Positions 1 to 9,359 of a DNA stretch of 64,000 bases are shown here, in pieces. Each line of letters begins with the position of its first letter. Position 1 is the first letter of the stretch. Source of the stretch: Melanopsichium pennsylvanicum (Eukaryota > Basidiomycota > Ustilaginomycetes > Ustilaginales); NCBI GenBank assembly GCA_900208305.1, contig OAPG01000001.1, positions 1,488,001 through 1,552,000 of the forward strand, given 5' to 3'. The notes under the pieces are model-generated. The model did no database searches, was not told the DNA's origin, and worked only from the letters and a program-made list of their open reading frames with translations. A program made the translations under genes and the position numbers.

Positions 1-1
1 A

Positions 2-1438
2 GCAGCCGTACTGCTATCGTCTTTGACCTCGAGCCTGGCCGCATCATCAAGCAACAACTCGTTCAGCCCAAGCTCAGATCCGGGCATCTATCCCGGCGGG
101 GACCAAAACCCAATCGACGGCTGGACCACCCTTCCTTCCGTTGTCGGCGCCAGCATCGACAATTCCACTCTCACCGTCGGCGACTCACCCGCCACCCTTG
201 TCCATTACATCGACGAGTCGTATAATGCATCAAAAATCAAACGTGCAGTGATTCAGATTCACGGAGAGAACAGAGATGCATGGAATCAATGGCTGTACGC
301 AGATCTCGCTGCAAAGAGAGGAGCTACAGGTGGAAGCTACGATCGAGACGAAGTGGTGGTCATGGCTCCGATGTTCTTCAATACCATAGATGAGGGAGCA
401 TATGCCTTTGATTCCACACAGAACTCCGCAAATGCGATCACCAGCACGGAGGATACAGCGGTCACTCCCACGGCTAGGCGCCGAAGTGTGGTGCAGACCG
501 AGGTACCTTTCCAAAGTAAGAGGTTGGAGAGAAGGGGAAAGCACAAGATTCCTTTGCAAAAGGTGTCGACGACGCAAGCCATGATCTGGAAATCTGTCGA
601 ATGGGGAGATGGCTCTCCCGTATATGAACCAACAGACGCTGCCGGAGTGGGAAGCTTTGATGCCCTCGACGCGGCCGTCAACTTCTTTTTGGACCGTCAG
701 CGTTTCCCTCACCTCCGCAACGTTGTGGTTGCAGGTTTCTCTCTGGGAGGTCAGCTCACCAATCGTTATGCCACGTTCCGCAACAACACTTCAGAAGACA
801 AGCGCATCATCTTCTGGATCAGCTCTCCCAACTCCTTCGTCTACTTAACTTCTGAACGTCCGCGATCCATTGGCAGTGCATGCAGCAACAACTACAACGA
901 CTACAAGTACGGCCTCAACGGAACCCTTCCCCTCTACTACAGCTCCGGCCCATCTTCTTCTCAAATTGACTCTTCCGCCATTATCTCACGCTATTTGAGC
1001 CGAACCATCTTCTACCTCGTCGGCAGGCACGATGAGGCGTCGGGTCTTGATTCTTGCGCGCCCAACGCTCAAGGTTTAGCGCATCTGGATAAGATGTATT
1101 ATTGGACACAGCAGATCATCCCCTCGCTTCCCGGGAGTACAGGAGAGGAAGGCAAGTTGCCAAGTAACAATCTTATCAGATTTGTCGAGGATACGGGTCA
1201 TCAGGATTGGAAGATCATTACTTCTGATCCCGGAGTTGAGACGTTGATGCTCAAACACTGGTATGCAAATGGAACCGATGCACAGGCGCCGACGAGCAAC
1301 GGGGTGAGTGCAGGGGACACGCCGAGTAAAGGGACCATCTCGAAAGTCGGGAAATCGAACGATGGAGTCAGAGCTTCGGTAGGGTTACATGTCACAATTG
1401 CATTGGGAGTTGTTGCTTCTTTGGCTACGGTGTTGTGA
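2..1438 (+). CDS. Secreted, probably GPI-anchored alpha/beta hydrolase (5' end outside window)
   Basis: The frame is open to the left window edge, so the true start is missing. The first visible residues (AAVLLSSLTSSLAAS) look like the end of a signal peptide. The body resembles fungal alpha/beta-hydrolase-fold proteins: a GFSLGG nucleophile elbow encoded around 737-754 follows a short hydrophobic strand, and a GRHDE segment and a DTGHQDW segment downstream could supply the acidic residue and the catalytic His. A run of basic residues (ARRRS..RLERRGKHK) in the middle could be a processing site. The C-terminus is a Ser/Gly-rich stretch followed by a hydrophobic tail (VTIALGVVASLATVL), typical of a GPI-anchor signal. 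The substrate cannot be named. Family confidence is good; anchoring is inferred. Confidence 0.75.
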   Translation, partial: AAVLLSSLTSSLAASSSNNSFSPSSDPGIYPGGDQNPIDGWTTLPSVVGASIDNSTLTVGDSPATLVHYIDESYNASKIKRAVIQIHGENRDAWNQWLYADLAAKRGATGGSYDRDEVVVMAPMFFNTIDEGAYAFDSTQNSANAITSTEDTAVTPTARRRSVVQTEVPFQSKRLERRGKHKIPLQKVSTTQAMIWKSVEWGDGSPVYEPTDAAGVGSFDALDAAVNFFLDRQRFPHLRNVVVAGFSLGGQLTNRYATFRNNTSEDKRIIFWISSPNSFVYLTSERPRSIGSACSNNYNDYKYGLNGTLPLYYSSGPSSSQIDSSAIISRYLSRTIFYLVGRHDEASGLDSCAPNAQGLAHLDKMYYWTQQIIPSLPGSTGEEGKLPSNNLIRFVEDTGHQDWKIITSDPGVETLMLKHWYANGTDAQAPTSNGVSAGDTPSKGTISKVGKSNDGVRASVGLHVTIALGVVASLATVL

Positions 1439-2279
1439 GTACGGTTGATAGCTGCGGAGGAGTATGAATGAGTAGGGTTGTGACCCACTCTGGATCCTCC
1501 CAAATATGGTGCAGGCAGGTACCTGTTCCGTCTTACAAATCGAAGCTCGTTGTTCCTTTCACGAGAATGACCGCAGCAAACCTCTTGCATCAACATACAG
1601 TATTCGTGTCTCCTCGCGTTGATCTACACACGCATCTCTTATTATAGACACCTAGATTCATATACGCACTATTCAGACTCCAGCTTTTATCCTTCGTTGG
1701 TCAATCAGCAGACACTATAGAAGATTCCTTTGTTTTTGTCACTCGTTGCTCCCAATTGCATTTCAACATTAGATCATGTTCATTCCTTGCTTTTGACAAA
1801 CATTACTCTGGATGTTGGCAAGTTTTTTGTAACGAAAAGTTTTGTGACTTTCGTTAAAGGATTGGGCGTAACTGATGCAAGAGATGCTCGAAAAAAAAGG
1901 TTTAGATTGAGTGGATTTGGCAGAGATGCAGAAAACACACAGCATACAGCGGACAACAAAAGTCGGATCGAGTGTAAACGCACAAGCTTTGCTCACCCCT
2001 CGATTGCGTGATCTGGTCATCGGCCTTGCGAGCATCGTCAAATTGTTCCCCCTTTAAGTTACTTTGCAGTCGTGCTAGTCTCCGTCTCCACTCGGTCACA
2101 CAAATTGTCGAGCTCTCAAACGAGTCCTTCAGATCAGACATGGCAACAGACTTTGCCATCTGTTTAGAAACAAACAAAATGTTCATTTTTTAAAAAATAA
2201 AAATAAAATAAAATAAAAAAAGGTGAAAGTGATGCCTAGCCGCTGAGATTAAGTCCCGTATCATGGTTACAAGGTTTTA
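1439..2279. other. Intergenic region, no supported gene
   Basis: This separates the hydrolase from the convergent MOB gene. It holds an A/T-rich low-complexity tract (about 2187-2222) and a 26-bp segment at 1956-1981 that recurs with four differences at 7467-7492. Short open frames here overlap on both strands and show no protein-like features. Confidence 0.6.
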
Positions 2280-3818
2280 TCAAGACGAGAGTCCATCACT
2301 CGCCTTGTCAGCCCGCCCGAATTCATCTGCATCGTCCTGCCCACTGCTTACCTCCTTTCCAGCTCCGTCATCCTCAATGTCGACATTCTTGAGTCCATTC
2401 ACCAAATCACTGAGCCCCTTGGGTATCTCTGAACCCCTCAACGAAATCGTCGCATCATCATCGTCCCCTGGCTCCCTCCTTGCCGCAAACTTTTGTGTCT
2501 TGTGATCCACGTCTGCTCCACCATCATTCCCGCCACTATCTTCATCTTCGTCCTCATCCTCGTCAACGTCATCGTCGTCATCATCCTTGAACTTCTCATC
2601 TGCTTCGATACTACTACCAGACCCGCTCTGAGCAAGACGCGAACCCCAGGCCGGAGGCGCGTCCTCTTCATCGCCTTCCTGGTGCTCAGGTCTGCTTGCG
2701 ATCGCAGGAGACGGTGCTGGGGGCGGAACGAGGCCCACTGCATCCACCGCATGACTTGATTGCGATTGTGCGAGACCTTGAGTCAGGAATGTGCGTGGTG
2801 CTGCTGTACTACTACGTTCGCGTTTTGCAGTTGTCCCACCGTTGAGTGCAAATGCTGGTGTGGGTCCTCGCGAGAATTCGTTGGCTTCGTCCAAGTCGCG
2901 TGCTATCGCACCACCATCGTTGGATGAAGACAAGAAAATCGGCCCATGACCTGGACGTGGAGGAAGGTAATCGGTTGCGGTAAGATCGTACTTTTCCACC
3001 AGCACCAGGAAGCGCGAGTACAAGCTGGACTCTGCCTCGCAAGCCAAAAACGTATCCTTATGGTAACACCAAGCATGGACAAATATACGACTCAGCCTTC
3101 TGGCGATACTTCCAAAATGCCTCAAGCTCGTATTCGGGACATACGTCCTGCTTGGAAAGTGTCGTGCTGAATTCAACAAGGACGTGGCTCCATCGAGAGT
3201 GTGTACCATGTAATCTATCGCGCAACACTGCTTCTCTTCACCGTGGGACGCGCAGAGGTACATCCAGTCTCCGGCGTTCATGGCTGCACAAGTGCTTGGA
3301 CGGAGGAACCGGTCGCACTCGATCTGGAGCGAGGTGAGCCAAGGCGTGGTTAGATCGAGGACGAGTCTGCGGAGTTGTTCGTAGACCCAGACGTCTGTGT
3401 CTACTGATTGGAAGGAAACTTCGTCCGAGCTGTTGGAAGAGGCGGTGGAGGAAGGATGAGGAAAGGCAAGAGACTCAATATCGGCTTCGGTAGGGAGGGA
3501 GGTGATTGCTTCGACGTTGTGCGGGTCTCGACGGACGAGCATGCTGAGATACTCTTGCAGTTGGAAGGGGCTTTCACCTCCAGCCGCGATGGTCGAAGTG
3601 CTTGTATTACTGGATGGGCCCGCTGCGCTTGAAGATGATTCAGACGTGCAAGATGGATCATATTTGGATTCACTTGCAAATTGGCGTTGTTCAGCAAGCG
3701 AAACCACTTCGTCCAACTTTTGACCGCGGCGGATGCGGTTGCGTCGAGGTTGTGGCTGCTTGGTCGTAGATTTTGTTGGCATCGCGATTTGGGACTGCAT
3801 TGTGTCGGTGATGCTCAT
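2280..3818 (-). CDS. MOB4: MOB4/phocein-family protein
   Basis: 512 aa. The Mob1/phocein domain spans about residues 145-285 and contains CCAIDYMVHTLDGATSLLN, a FPSR motif and the zinc-ligand region with His248 and His253 (FVHAW, CYHKD). The CCAIDY..HTLDGA signature is closer to phocein (MOB4, fungal Mob3) than to Mob1 or Mob2. Phocein is a core subunit of the STRIPAK phosphatase-kinase complex, which controls cell fusion, septation and Hippo-like signalling. The protein is much longer than animal phocein (about 225 aa): a basic N-terminal segment and a C-terminal tail of about 225 residues with a poly-Asp/Glu run (about 440-460) are added. The open frame extends 78 codons further upstream, but the extension is low-complexity, so the Met at 3818 (MSITDTMQ) was chosen. 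No intron is needed. Confidence 0.85.
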   Translation of the reverse strand: MSITDTMQSQIAMPTKSTTKQPQPRRNRIRRGQKLDEVVSLAEQRQFASESKYDPSCTSESSSSAAGPSSNTSTSTIAAGGESPFQLQEYLSMLVRRDPHNVEAITSLPTEADIESLAFPHPSSTASSNSSDEVSFQSVDTDVWVYEQLRRLVLDLTTPWLTSLQIECDRFLRPSTCAAMNAGDWMYLCASHGEEKQCCAIDYMVHTLDGATSLLNSARHFPSRTYVPNTSLRHFGSIARRLSRIFVHAWCYHKDTFLACEAESSLYSRFLVLVEKYDLTATDYLPPRPGHGPIFLSSSNDGGAIARDLDEANEFSRGPTPAFALNGGTTAKRERSSTAAPRTFLTQGLAQSQSSHAVDAVGLVPPPAPSPAIASRPEHQEGDEEDAPPAWGSRLAQSGSGSSIEADEKFKDDDDDDVDEDEDEDEDSGGNDGGADVDHKTQKFAARREPGDDDDATISLRGSEIPKGLSDLVNGLKNVDIEDDGAGKEVSSGQDDADEFGRADKASDGLSS

Positions 3819-4441
3819 CTTGTTTGATGCTATCGCTGTGTACGTTGATGATGATGAGATGACGGGAGGCAGGAAGGAAAGAGGGAAGGGACACGGCTCA
3901 CGAAAGAGGAACCGATGAAGTGGGAGTGAATCAACGCTTGTGTGTGAGATGGAACTCGGAAAAGTGCAAATTAAACTCGCGTGTGTGTGTTTGTCTGTGT
4001 GTAGGCTTTGCCTTGCAGAAAGGCAAATTTGAGCGAGTCTACACGATCGCAAAGAAGGCTGCTGCAGTACTGTAAATTACATTAAATTTACTATACTGGT
4101 ACAAAGCATGGCGCACCTAGAAGCGCGTGAGTGAGTGAGTGAGTGCGTGAAGCGTTGGCGCGTGATTTTGAACCCAACACAGGGGCTTACTTGAGAATTG
4201 AGGGGCGAGGTGCACCCAAAATTTCGACATCCGACACCCTCACTTTATCACACCGTCAGTCTAACGCGTTGAACTGGTGTCGTGCGACGTTTTTCACACA
4301 CTTCTTAACAAGACAATCTTGTGGGTACCAAATTCAAGATGCACGTGCGACGTGCCCTCTTCTTAGCTTTTTGGTTAATTCGTGCGGAAGTAACAATCAT
4401 CACTCTTACATTCCTTTAAGTTTTCCTTTCTTGGATCGGCA
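3819..4441. other. Upstream region of the MOB gene
   Basis: Contains the presumed MOB promoter and 5' UTR (CT-rich on the coding strand) and a short GTGA tetranucleotide repeat at about 4129-4146. No gene is supported. Confidence 0.5.
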
Positions 4442-4814
4442 TGTGGTGCACGACCGATCCTCTCCGGATCCCTCGCAGAGGAGCGGTCGGCCTAACACGA
4501 CCCTCCTACCGTCCAACCGCGGCTGGCCCCGCCGTAAGCAGAATACGGCCTTCGGCAATCTAACATTGTAGCGCCGCGGTGGGAGGTAGTTACCGCAGTT
4601 GGCATGGGAGGTGGTCAATAGTTCTTGGACTTTACCACCCCGCCCCCGCCTGACATGAGGTTGCCTCCGGACCTCGTCGCATGTCTCTATAGCAACGCAG
4701 TAGTGTGCTCTGACCCTGACCGCCTGTGTTGCCTACGCCTACGACCCCTCCGTACCCGTAGACCCTACTCCGGCTGTAGCCGCCCCGCGGTACCTAGACC
4801 CTACGGCCTTAACA
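4442..4814 (+). repeat. Decayed solo LTR of the Ty3/gypsy family
   Basis: About 370 bp aligning in reverse-complement orientation with the 430-bp LTRs at 46861-47290 and 54068-54497. Shared blocks include GGAGCGGTCGGCCT, CAACCGCGGCTGGCCCC, GAGGTTGCCTCCGGACCTCG and the 3' end CCTTAACA. It is clearly diverged and lacks roughly 60 bp near its 5' end. No coding remnant flanks it, so it is a solo LTR left by LTR-LTR recombination. I could not recognise a 5-bp target duplication. It ends 209 bp before the tRNA-Ala gene. Confidence 0.85.
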
Positions 4815-5023
4815 ATTATTCAATTCCAGACTTGGTCTGGCTTGAGTTGGATCACCTTGATGCCGCTTGGGGCCCTTTGCCTGTTTAGTTTGGACTCATT
4901 GCCTGACCCACACGCTTGGGAAAAAGCCTGAGCCCCATCAGATCCGAGACTTATCGACACTCATTTGAAGAAAATATGATCTGAGTATTTATATATGCTT
5001 AGCTGTCAGATCATGACATCTGC

Positions 5024-5115
5024 GGGGCTATAGCTCAGTGGTAGAGCGTCTCGTTTGCATATTTAAAAGGTGTGAAATTTCGAGAAGGTCTGGGGTTCAA
5101 TCCCCCATGGCTCCA
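5024..5115 (+). tRNA. tRNA-Ala(UGC) with a 20-nt intron
   Basis: A full cloverleaf can be drawn. Acceptor 5024-5030 pairs with 5108-5114 and includes the G3-U70 wobble that is the alanine identity element. The D arm is GCTC/GAGC. The anticodon stem TCTCG/CGAGA carries anticodon TGC at 5056-5058. The T arm is TGGGG/CCCCA with loop TTCAATC, and the discriminator is A5115. A 20-nt intron (5060-5079) sits at the canonical site one base 3' of the anticodon. A T7 run at 5122-5128 is the polymerase III terminator; A and B box sequences lie inside the gene. Confidence 0.95.
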
Positions 5116-5121
5116 AATTTC

Positions 5122-5128
5122 TTTTTTT
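5122..5128 (+). terminator. Polymerase III terminator of the tRNA gene
   Basis: A run of seven T residues begins seven bases after the tRNA 3' end, the usual Pol III stop signal. Confidence 0.85.
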
Positions 5129-6432
5129 AATCTGAGTGCATGATTATTGTATTTTTCGACATCATACTTTTGACCCAGATTTTACGGTGGTTGAATACAG
5201 TATATTGCAGTTGAAATCTACGAAGGAGATTGCGGTGGAACTTGGTTGTTCCTGGCTCTGTCACTCATTTTCATCTGATGCAAGGGCGGAGCCAACGCTG
5301 CACTTAAGTCCATCATACTGCGCTGTATGATGGAGAGAGGATGGATAACAATCCAAATATAAATGTGTGCTTACTGTGCATCCTTGACTGTTTGAACAGA
5401 AATTGACGACGTTGGTGACCAGGGGCTGACCATGGTGTCTCCACAGTCACAGTCGTGTGTGCTGTAGAATAAATTTCGATCTTGGGACCTTTGTGTTTTA
5501 GTGTATCCCGACAGGTCCACTCAAGAACGCTTTGATGCCATACTGTGCCTCACTCTGGAACGAATGTGCGCACCTTTTCATTCTGGTGCGCATTCGGCAT
5601 TATCGCCCAGCGTGCATTCAAGCACAGTACAGACACGTACCCTGCGAGATCACATTTCTACTCTGGCCTCAATCCTCTCCCGCGTGCCAAGTCTCCATGG
5701 TTCCGCTGTTTTCGGTTCTCAAGTCCGATCATGAAGCTTCCTTGAACTACAAACAGATGAAATCGAACCAGCTTGAGTCGACTCACAGCTCATATTCGGG
5801 CAGCTGTCTAAAGAGCTGAACGAGGAAAGGAACAAGAGGTGGATCACGTCGTGTGACGAACTCACACGTGTTGTCGGCTGAAGCGGAAAAGCCTTTCTTG
5901 ACCCGACAAGATTGCGACACAGAGTGTGCCATTTTGAGTTTAGACTTCATTCTCCCCTCTTTGACCCTCGTTTTTTATTTTTTATTTTTTATTTATTTAT
6001 TTATTTATTTTTTAATTTTTTTAAAAAACCTTAAAAGTAGACTGCATGAAATGGCATGATGTGCGCTCAGACCCCCACCCTTTCCTTCAATGAGACCCAC
6101 TGCGCTTCGATTAGACGGACGACACATGCATTCCAGGCGGCACCAAGCTAACTAATAATCATATACAGGGGTGCTATTCTCATGAAGAAGGTTTCGGCGT
6201 ACGTTGAGATCCCTATCGCATGGGCAGCCATGCCCTTCAGCCAAGCCAACGCAGTGCGAGTGCGCTTTATCTGTAGCATATATGTACACCGCTCGCTCTG
6301 CTCCTAGCTTCTCCTCCCCCTTCAAGGCTCAGCTTCCTTCTCAGCCTCGGGTCTCTCTTTCCTTCACCCCGCTATCATACATCTCCAGGTCTCAGCTTCC
6401 CGTATTTAGAACATCAGCAACTTTCAGCGAAG
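5129..6432. other. Intergenic region after tRNA-Ala
   Basis: About 1.3 kb with no supported gene. It holds a perfect 10-bp inverted repeat at 5309-5334 (TCCATCATAC, 6-nt loop, GTATGATGGA), a T-rich low-complexity tract at about 5968-6032, and a CATATATG TATA-like sequence near 6278 ahead of the next gene. Confidence 0.55.
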
Positions 6433-7425
6433 ATGGGAGAGGAGTTCGAGTACCGCATAGTGTATGCGCGCGAGAACAAGCCGCTCATCAAGGCAAAGGA
6501 TCTGCACGTCGAAGTTGAAACCAACGCCATCCCCCCAGGCGGTGTCCGATGGAAATTTGCTACTCGCTACAGGGCTAGTAGGCCAAGCTACCGGAATGTG
6601 CTGTTGCAGAGCATCCTCGACATGTGCAGACAGCACAAACTCACTCCGCTGGAGATCAAGCATCCGCATTCTCAGGGAGGCTACGAATTCGTAGATGTCA
6701 CCTTTGCAAGCCCAGAGGACGTTCTCAAGGTCTACGATGGCGATATTACCTTTGACTTCTACGGCACCGAACCCGAACTCATTGACCGTGGTATCCCCGA
6801 TCGCAAACACGTCGCCATGTGCGTCCAAATGCTACCCACCGATACCGACCTCCAACTGGTAGTGAAGCAGCTCCAAGAAAATGAAAGAATCCGCCAGGCT
6901 GGTCGCATAAGGGATGTGTGGTCACTACACTGTCCCACTTCCGGAACTTTCAAGGGCAAGGTGCTCGTGCTCTTGAAGTTACACACGCAGAGGGGCCTGG
7001 CGCCCCTGGACGTACGTTCCGCCGTTCCAGGCTGGTTCGTCTTCAACAAGACCGCCTACCTCGTGCGATTCGCCGATCGACCGGGTTGGTGCTTCAACTG
7101 CCGATACGACGAGAAGAGCCCTTTTCACAGCGTCTTTAGCTGTCCAAATGCTCCCTGCAGTACCTGCGGTAACAAAAGCCATTCATCGGTGCAGTGCTCC
7201 AAACGAAAAGCCTTGGTCGCAAGAAACGCGCAAAAGGCCAAAAACACCGCCTCTCGAGATGACCCAGACGATGACTTTTCGTCCAGGGCCCGTTCGGCTC
7301 GCGACCCGGCTTCGGTGGAGCGAAGATTCGCCGAGCTTGGCATCAGGGACAGTAGCGTAGAGCCTGATCAGCTTGCTCTCGACTTTGATGTGCTTGCGCT
7401 TTCAGAAAACGATCTTAGCAGCTAG
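6433..7425 (+). CDS. Gag-like double zinc-knuckle protein, copy A of a tandem pair
   Basis: 330 aa, no intron. The N-terminal 200 residues are a conserved but unnamed domain, shared with the neighbour at 8250, running from FEYRIVYA to PGWFVFNKTAYLVRF. Two CCHC units follow: Cys220-Cys223-His232-Cys237 (C-x2-C-x8-H-x4-C) and Cys242-Cys245-His250-Cys255 (C-x2-C-x4-H-x4-C, the classic retroviral-type knuckle). The C-terminus is acidic and Ser-rich and ends in DFDVLALSENDLSS, also matched in the neighbour. Paired knuckles after a globular domain recall Gag or LINE ORF1 proteins, but no polymerase, LTR or target duplication surrounds it, so a domesticated Gag-like gene is the best guess. Nucleic-acid binding is inferred. 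The start is the first Met in frame with the paralogue. Confidence 0.75.
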   Translation: MGEEFEYRIVYARENKPLIKAKDLHVEVETNAIPPGGVRWKFATRYRASRPSYRNVLLQSILDMCRQHKLTPLEIKHPHSQGGYEFVDVTFASPEDVLKVYDGDITFDFYGTEPELIDRGIPDRKHVAMCVQMLPTDTDLQLVVKQLQENERIRQAGRIRDVWSLHCPTSGTFKGKVLVLLKLHTQRGLAPLDVRSAVPGWFVFNKTAYLVRFADRPGWCFNCRYDEKSPFHSVFSCPNAPCSTCGNKSHSSVQCSKRKALVARNAQKAKNTASRDDPDDDFSSRARSARDPASVERRFAELGIRDSSVEPDQLALDFDVLALSENDLSS

Positions 7426-8249
7426 ATGATTCAATCAGATGCACGCATCCAGCGTCCTGGCTCCAGACAAAAGTAGGATCGAATGCAAATGCTGTGAATG
7501 CTGCTGGTCGTGTTCGAGTGCGAAACAGAGATTCATGAACGAACCTCACATATTTGACATGTCTGTGCCGAGCGAACGCCTTCACACACTCTGCAGGATC
7601 ACATTGTTGGCTTTCATTCTCTTCTCGCATTTTCGCATGGCTGAAGAGAGATCCTCTCCAGTGATGATCATTCAGCTCTACACAGTCAAACATCAAGATT
7701 CTGTTCAGCGTCATTTGATTTGCACAACGAGCGCAAATGGGAGCAAGAACCTATTTTTCATTAACTATCATATCGTGAGACATATCGCGCGAGCCACATG
7801 TCGCGGCCACGGAATAGCTCTACTCTCTTTCGGTCCATCAAGGCTTGGAAGAGCAGATTATTAACGCACGGATGGGGCGGCCAGAGGGCTGACCGCTGCA
7901 GAGCGCAGCTGCGAGTGTTGCGCAAAGTGGATCGTTGGTCGATTTGCCGAGATGAAGCTTGTCTCCATCTCCATGCCTGCCATACTGCATGCCGCGCCAT
8001 CAGTACACATAGCGAACCACGGCTTAGCTGCACTTGTGCGGCGCAGCGCAAGTCTTAAGCATTGAGATCAGGTTGCAAGGACGATTAATGCGAGGACTTG
8101 CGGTACCGCAGATAAATATAAGCGAAAGCTCCACGCTCACCATTCCCGACCGATGTCGCATCAGTCTGCCCCCTCCGGTTGAGATCCCGTGCCACCGTGC
8201 CCGACTCTTGATACCCTGTTTCAACACTCTGGCTGCCGCCGTCATCGAA
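7426..8249. other. Spacer between the tandem Gag-like genes
   Basis: 824 bp. It contains the second copy of the 26-bp dispersed segment (7467-7492) and a TATA-like ATAAATATAAG at about 8112-8122, about 130 bp before the copy B start. No gene is supported. Confidence 0.5.
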
Positions 8250-9224
8250 ATGCGCCACGACTTTGAGTATCGCCTTGCGTACTCGTCGGGCGCCAAGCCC
8301 ATCCTCGAAGGTCGCCACCTTCACATCGAACTTGATTCTACCGGAGTTCCTCCCGGTGGCGTCCATTGGCAATTCTCCACCCGTTTCCGACCTAGCAGAT
8401 CGAGCTACTCGGACGTCTTGATCGAGACCATCATCAAGATGTGCAAGAAGCACAACTTGACCCCACTCGACGTTCGACTTTCGCTGCAGAGCGGCTGTGG
8501 TGGACGCTTCGTGGACGTAATCTTCGCGAAAGGGGCCGACGTGCTCAAGGTGTACGAAAACGAGATCTCGTTCGACTTTTACGGAACCCAACCCAAGGTC
8601 GTCGACCGAGGTACGCCCAACCCCAAGCACATGGCCTTGTGCATTCAGCTGCTGCCAAGAAAAGTCAACTTCAATGCGGTGGTCGATGCACTGCGGACGG
8701 ATCCCAGAATGCTTGAAGCTGGTCGCATCTCGGATGTCTGGTCGCTCCATCGTCCTGAATCCGGCGTCTTCACAGGCAAGATACTTGCACTGCTCGAACT
8801 ACGCACGCTGAACGCTGCAGTGGCATATGAAGCGCGAGCTGCCGTTCCCGGTTGGTTCGTCTTTCGAGGCACCGCTTATCTCGTTCGTTTCTGTGATCGC
8901 CCCATGTGGTGCTTTGATTGCCGTTACAACGATAAGATCGCCTTCCATAGCCTTCATACGTGTCCATTCATTCGGTGCCAGACTTGCCGAGCGAGGGACC
9001 ACGCCTCGGTGAATTGCCCAACGCGTCAGGCGCAGGTCGCTTGTAAAAAGCGAGTCCCGCGAGAGCTTAGCGACGATGTGGAAGATCAGGAAGAGGACCC
9101 TTCGTTGACCGAAGTCGAACGAAAGCTGGCCAAACTTGGCGTTCGAAATAGATTCACGGGAGCGGTACAGCTTGCGCGTGACTTTGGTGTGCTTGCGCTT
9201 TCCGAGGACGATCTTGGCAACTAA
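8250..9224 (+). CDS. Gag-like double zinc-knuckle protein, copy B of a tandem pair
   Basis: 324 aa, no intron, head-to-tail with copy A. The two align over their whole length (FEYRLAYSSG, VPPGGVHWQFSTRFRPSRSSY, DISFDFYGT-like core, PGWFVF-TAYLVRF). Both knuckles are kept: Cys221-Cys224-His233-Cys238 and Cys243-Cys246-His251-Cys256, followed by the shared terminal motif FGVLALSEDDLGN. Divergence is substantial, so the duplication is old, yet every Cys/His ligand and the frame are intact, suggesting both copies are under selection. The frame is open 72 codons further upstream, but the Met at 8250 aligns with the copy A start. Function unknown; nucleic-acid binding inferred. Confidence 0.75.
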   Translation: MRHDFEYRLAYSSGAKPILEGRHLHIELDSTGVPPGGVHWQFSTRFRPSRSSYSDVLIETIIKMCKKHNLTPLDVRLSLQSGCGGRFVDVIFAKGADVLKVYENEISFDFYGTQPKVVDRGTPNPKHMALCIQLLPRKVNFNAVVDALRTDPRMLEAGRISDVWSLHRPESGVFTGKILALLELRTLNAAVAYEARAAVPGWFVFRGTAYLVRFCDRPMWCFDCRYNDKIAFHSLHTCPFIRCQTCRARDHASVNCPTRQAQVACKKRVPRELSDDVEDQEEDPSLTEVERKLAKLGVRNRFTGAVQLARDFGVLALSEDDLGN

Positions 9225-9359
9225 ACATACTCGAACGAATGAGCGTACGGAAGTACTTGGTTCGTCAAGTGGAGAAATGATGTAACCGAAGCAAAAGTTG
9301 GAAACGCTATTTGGTCATGTCATGTTGCGAAAAGAAACAAATCGTTCGACCTCGCCCCT

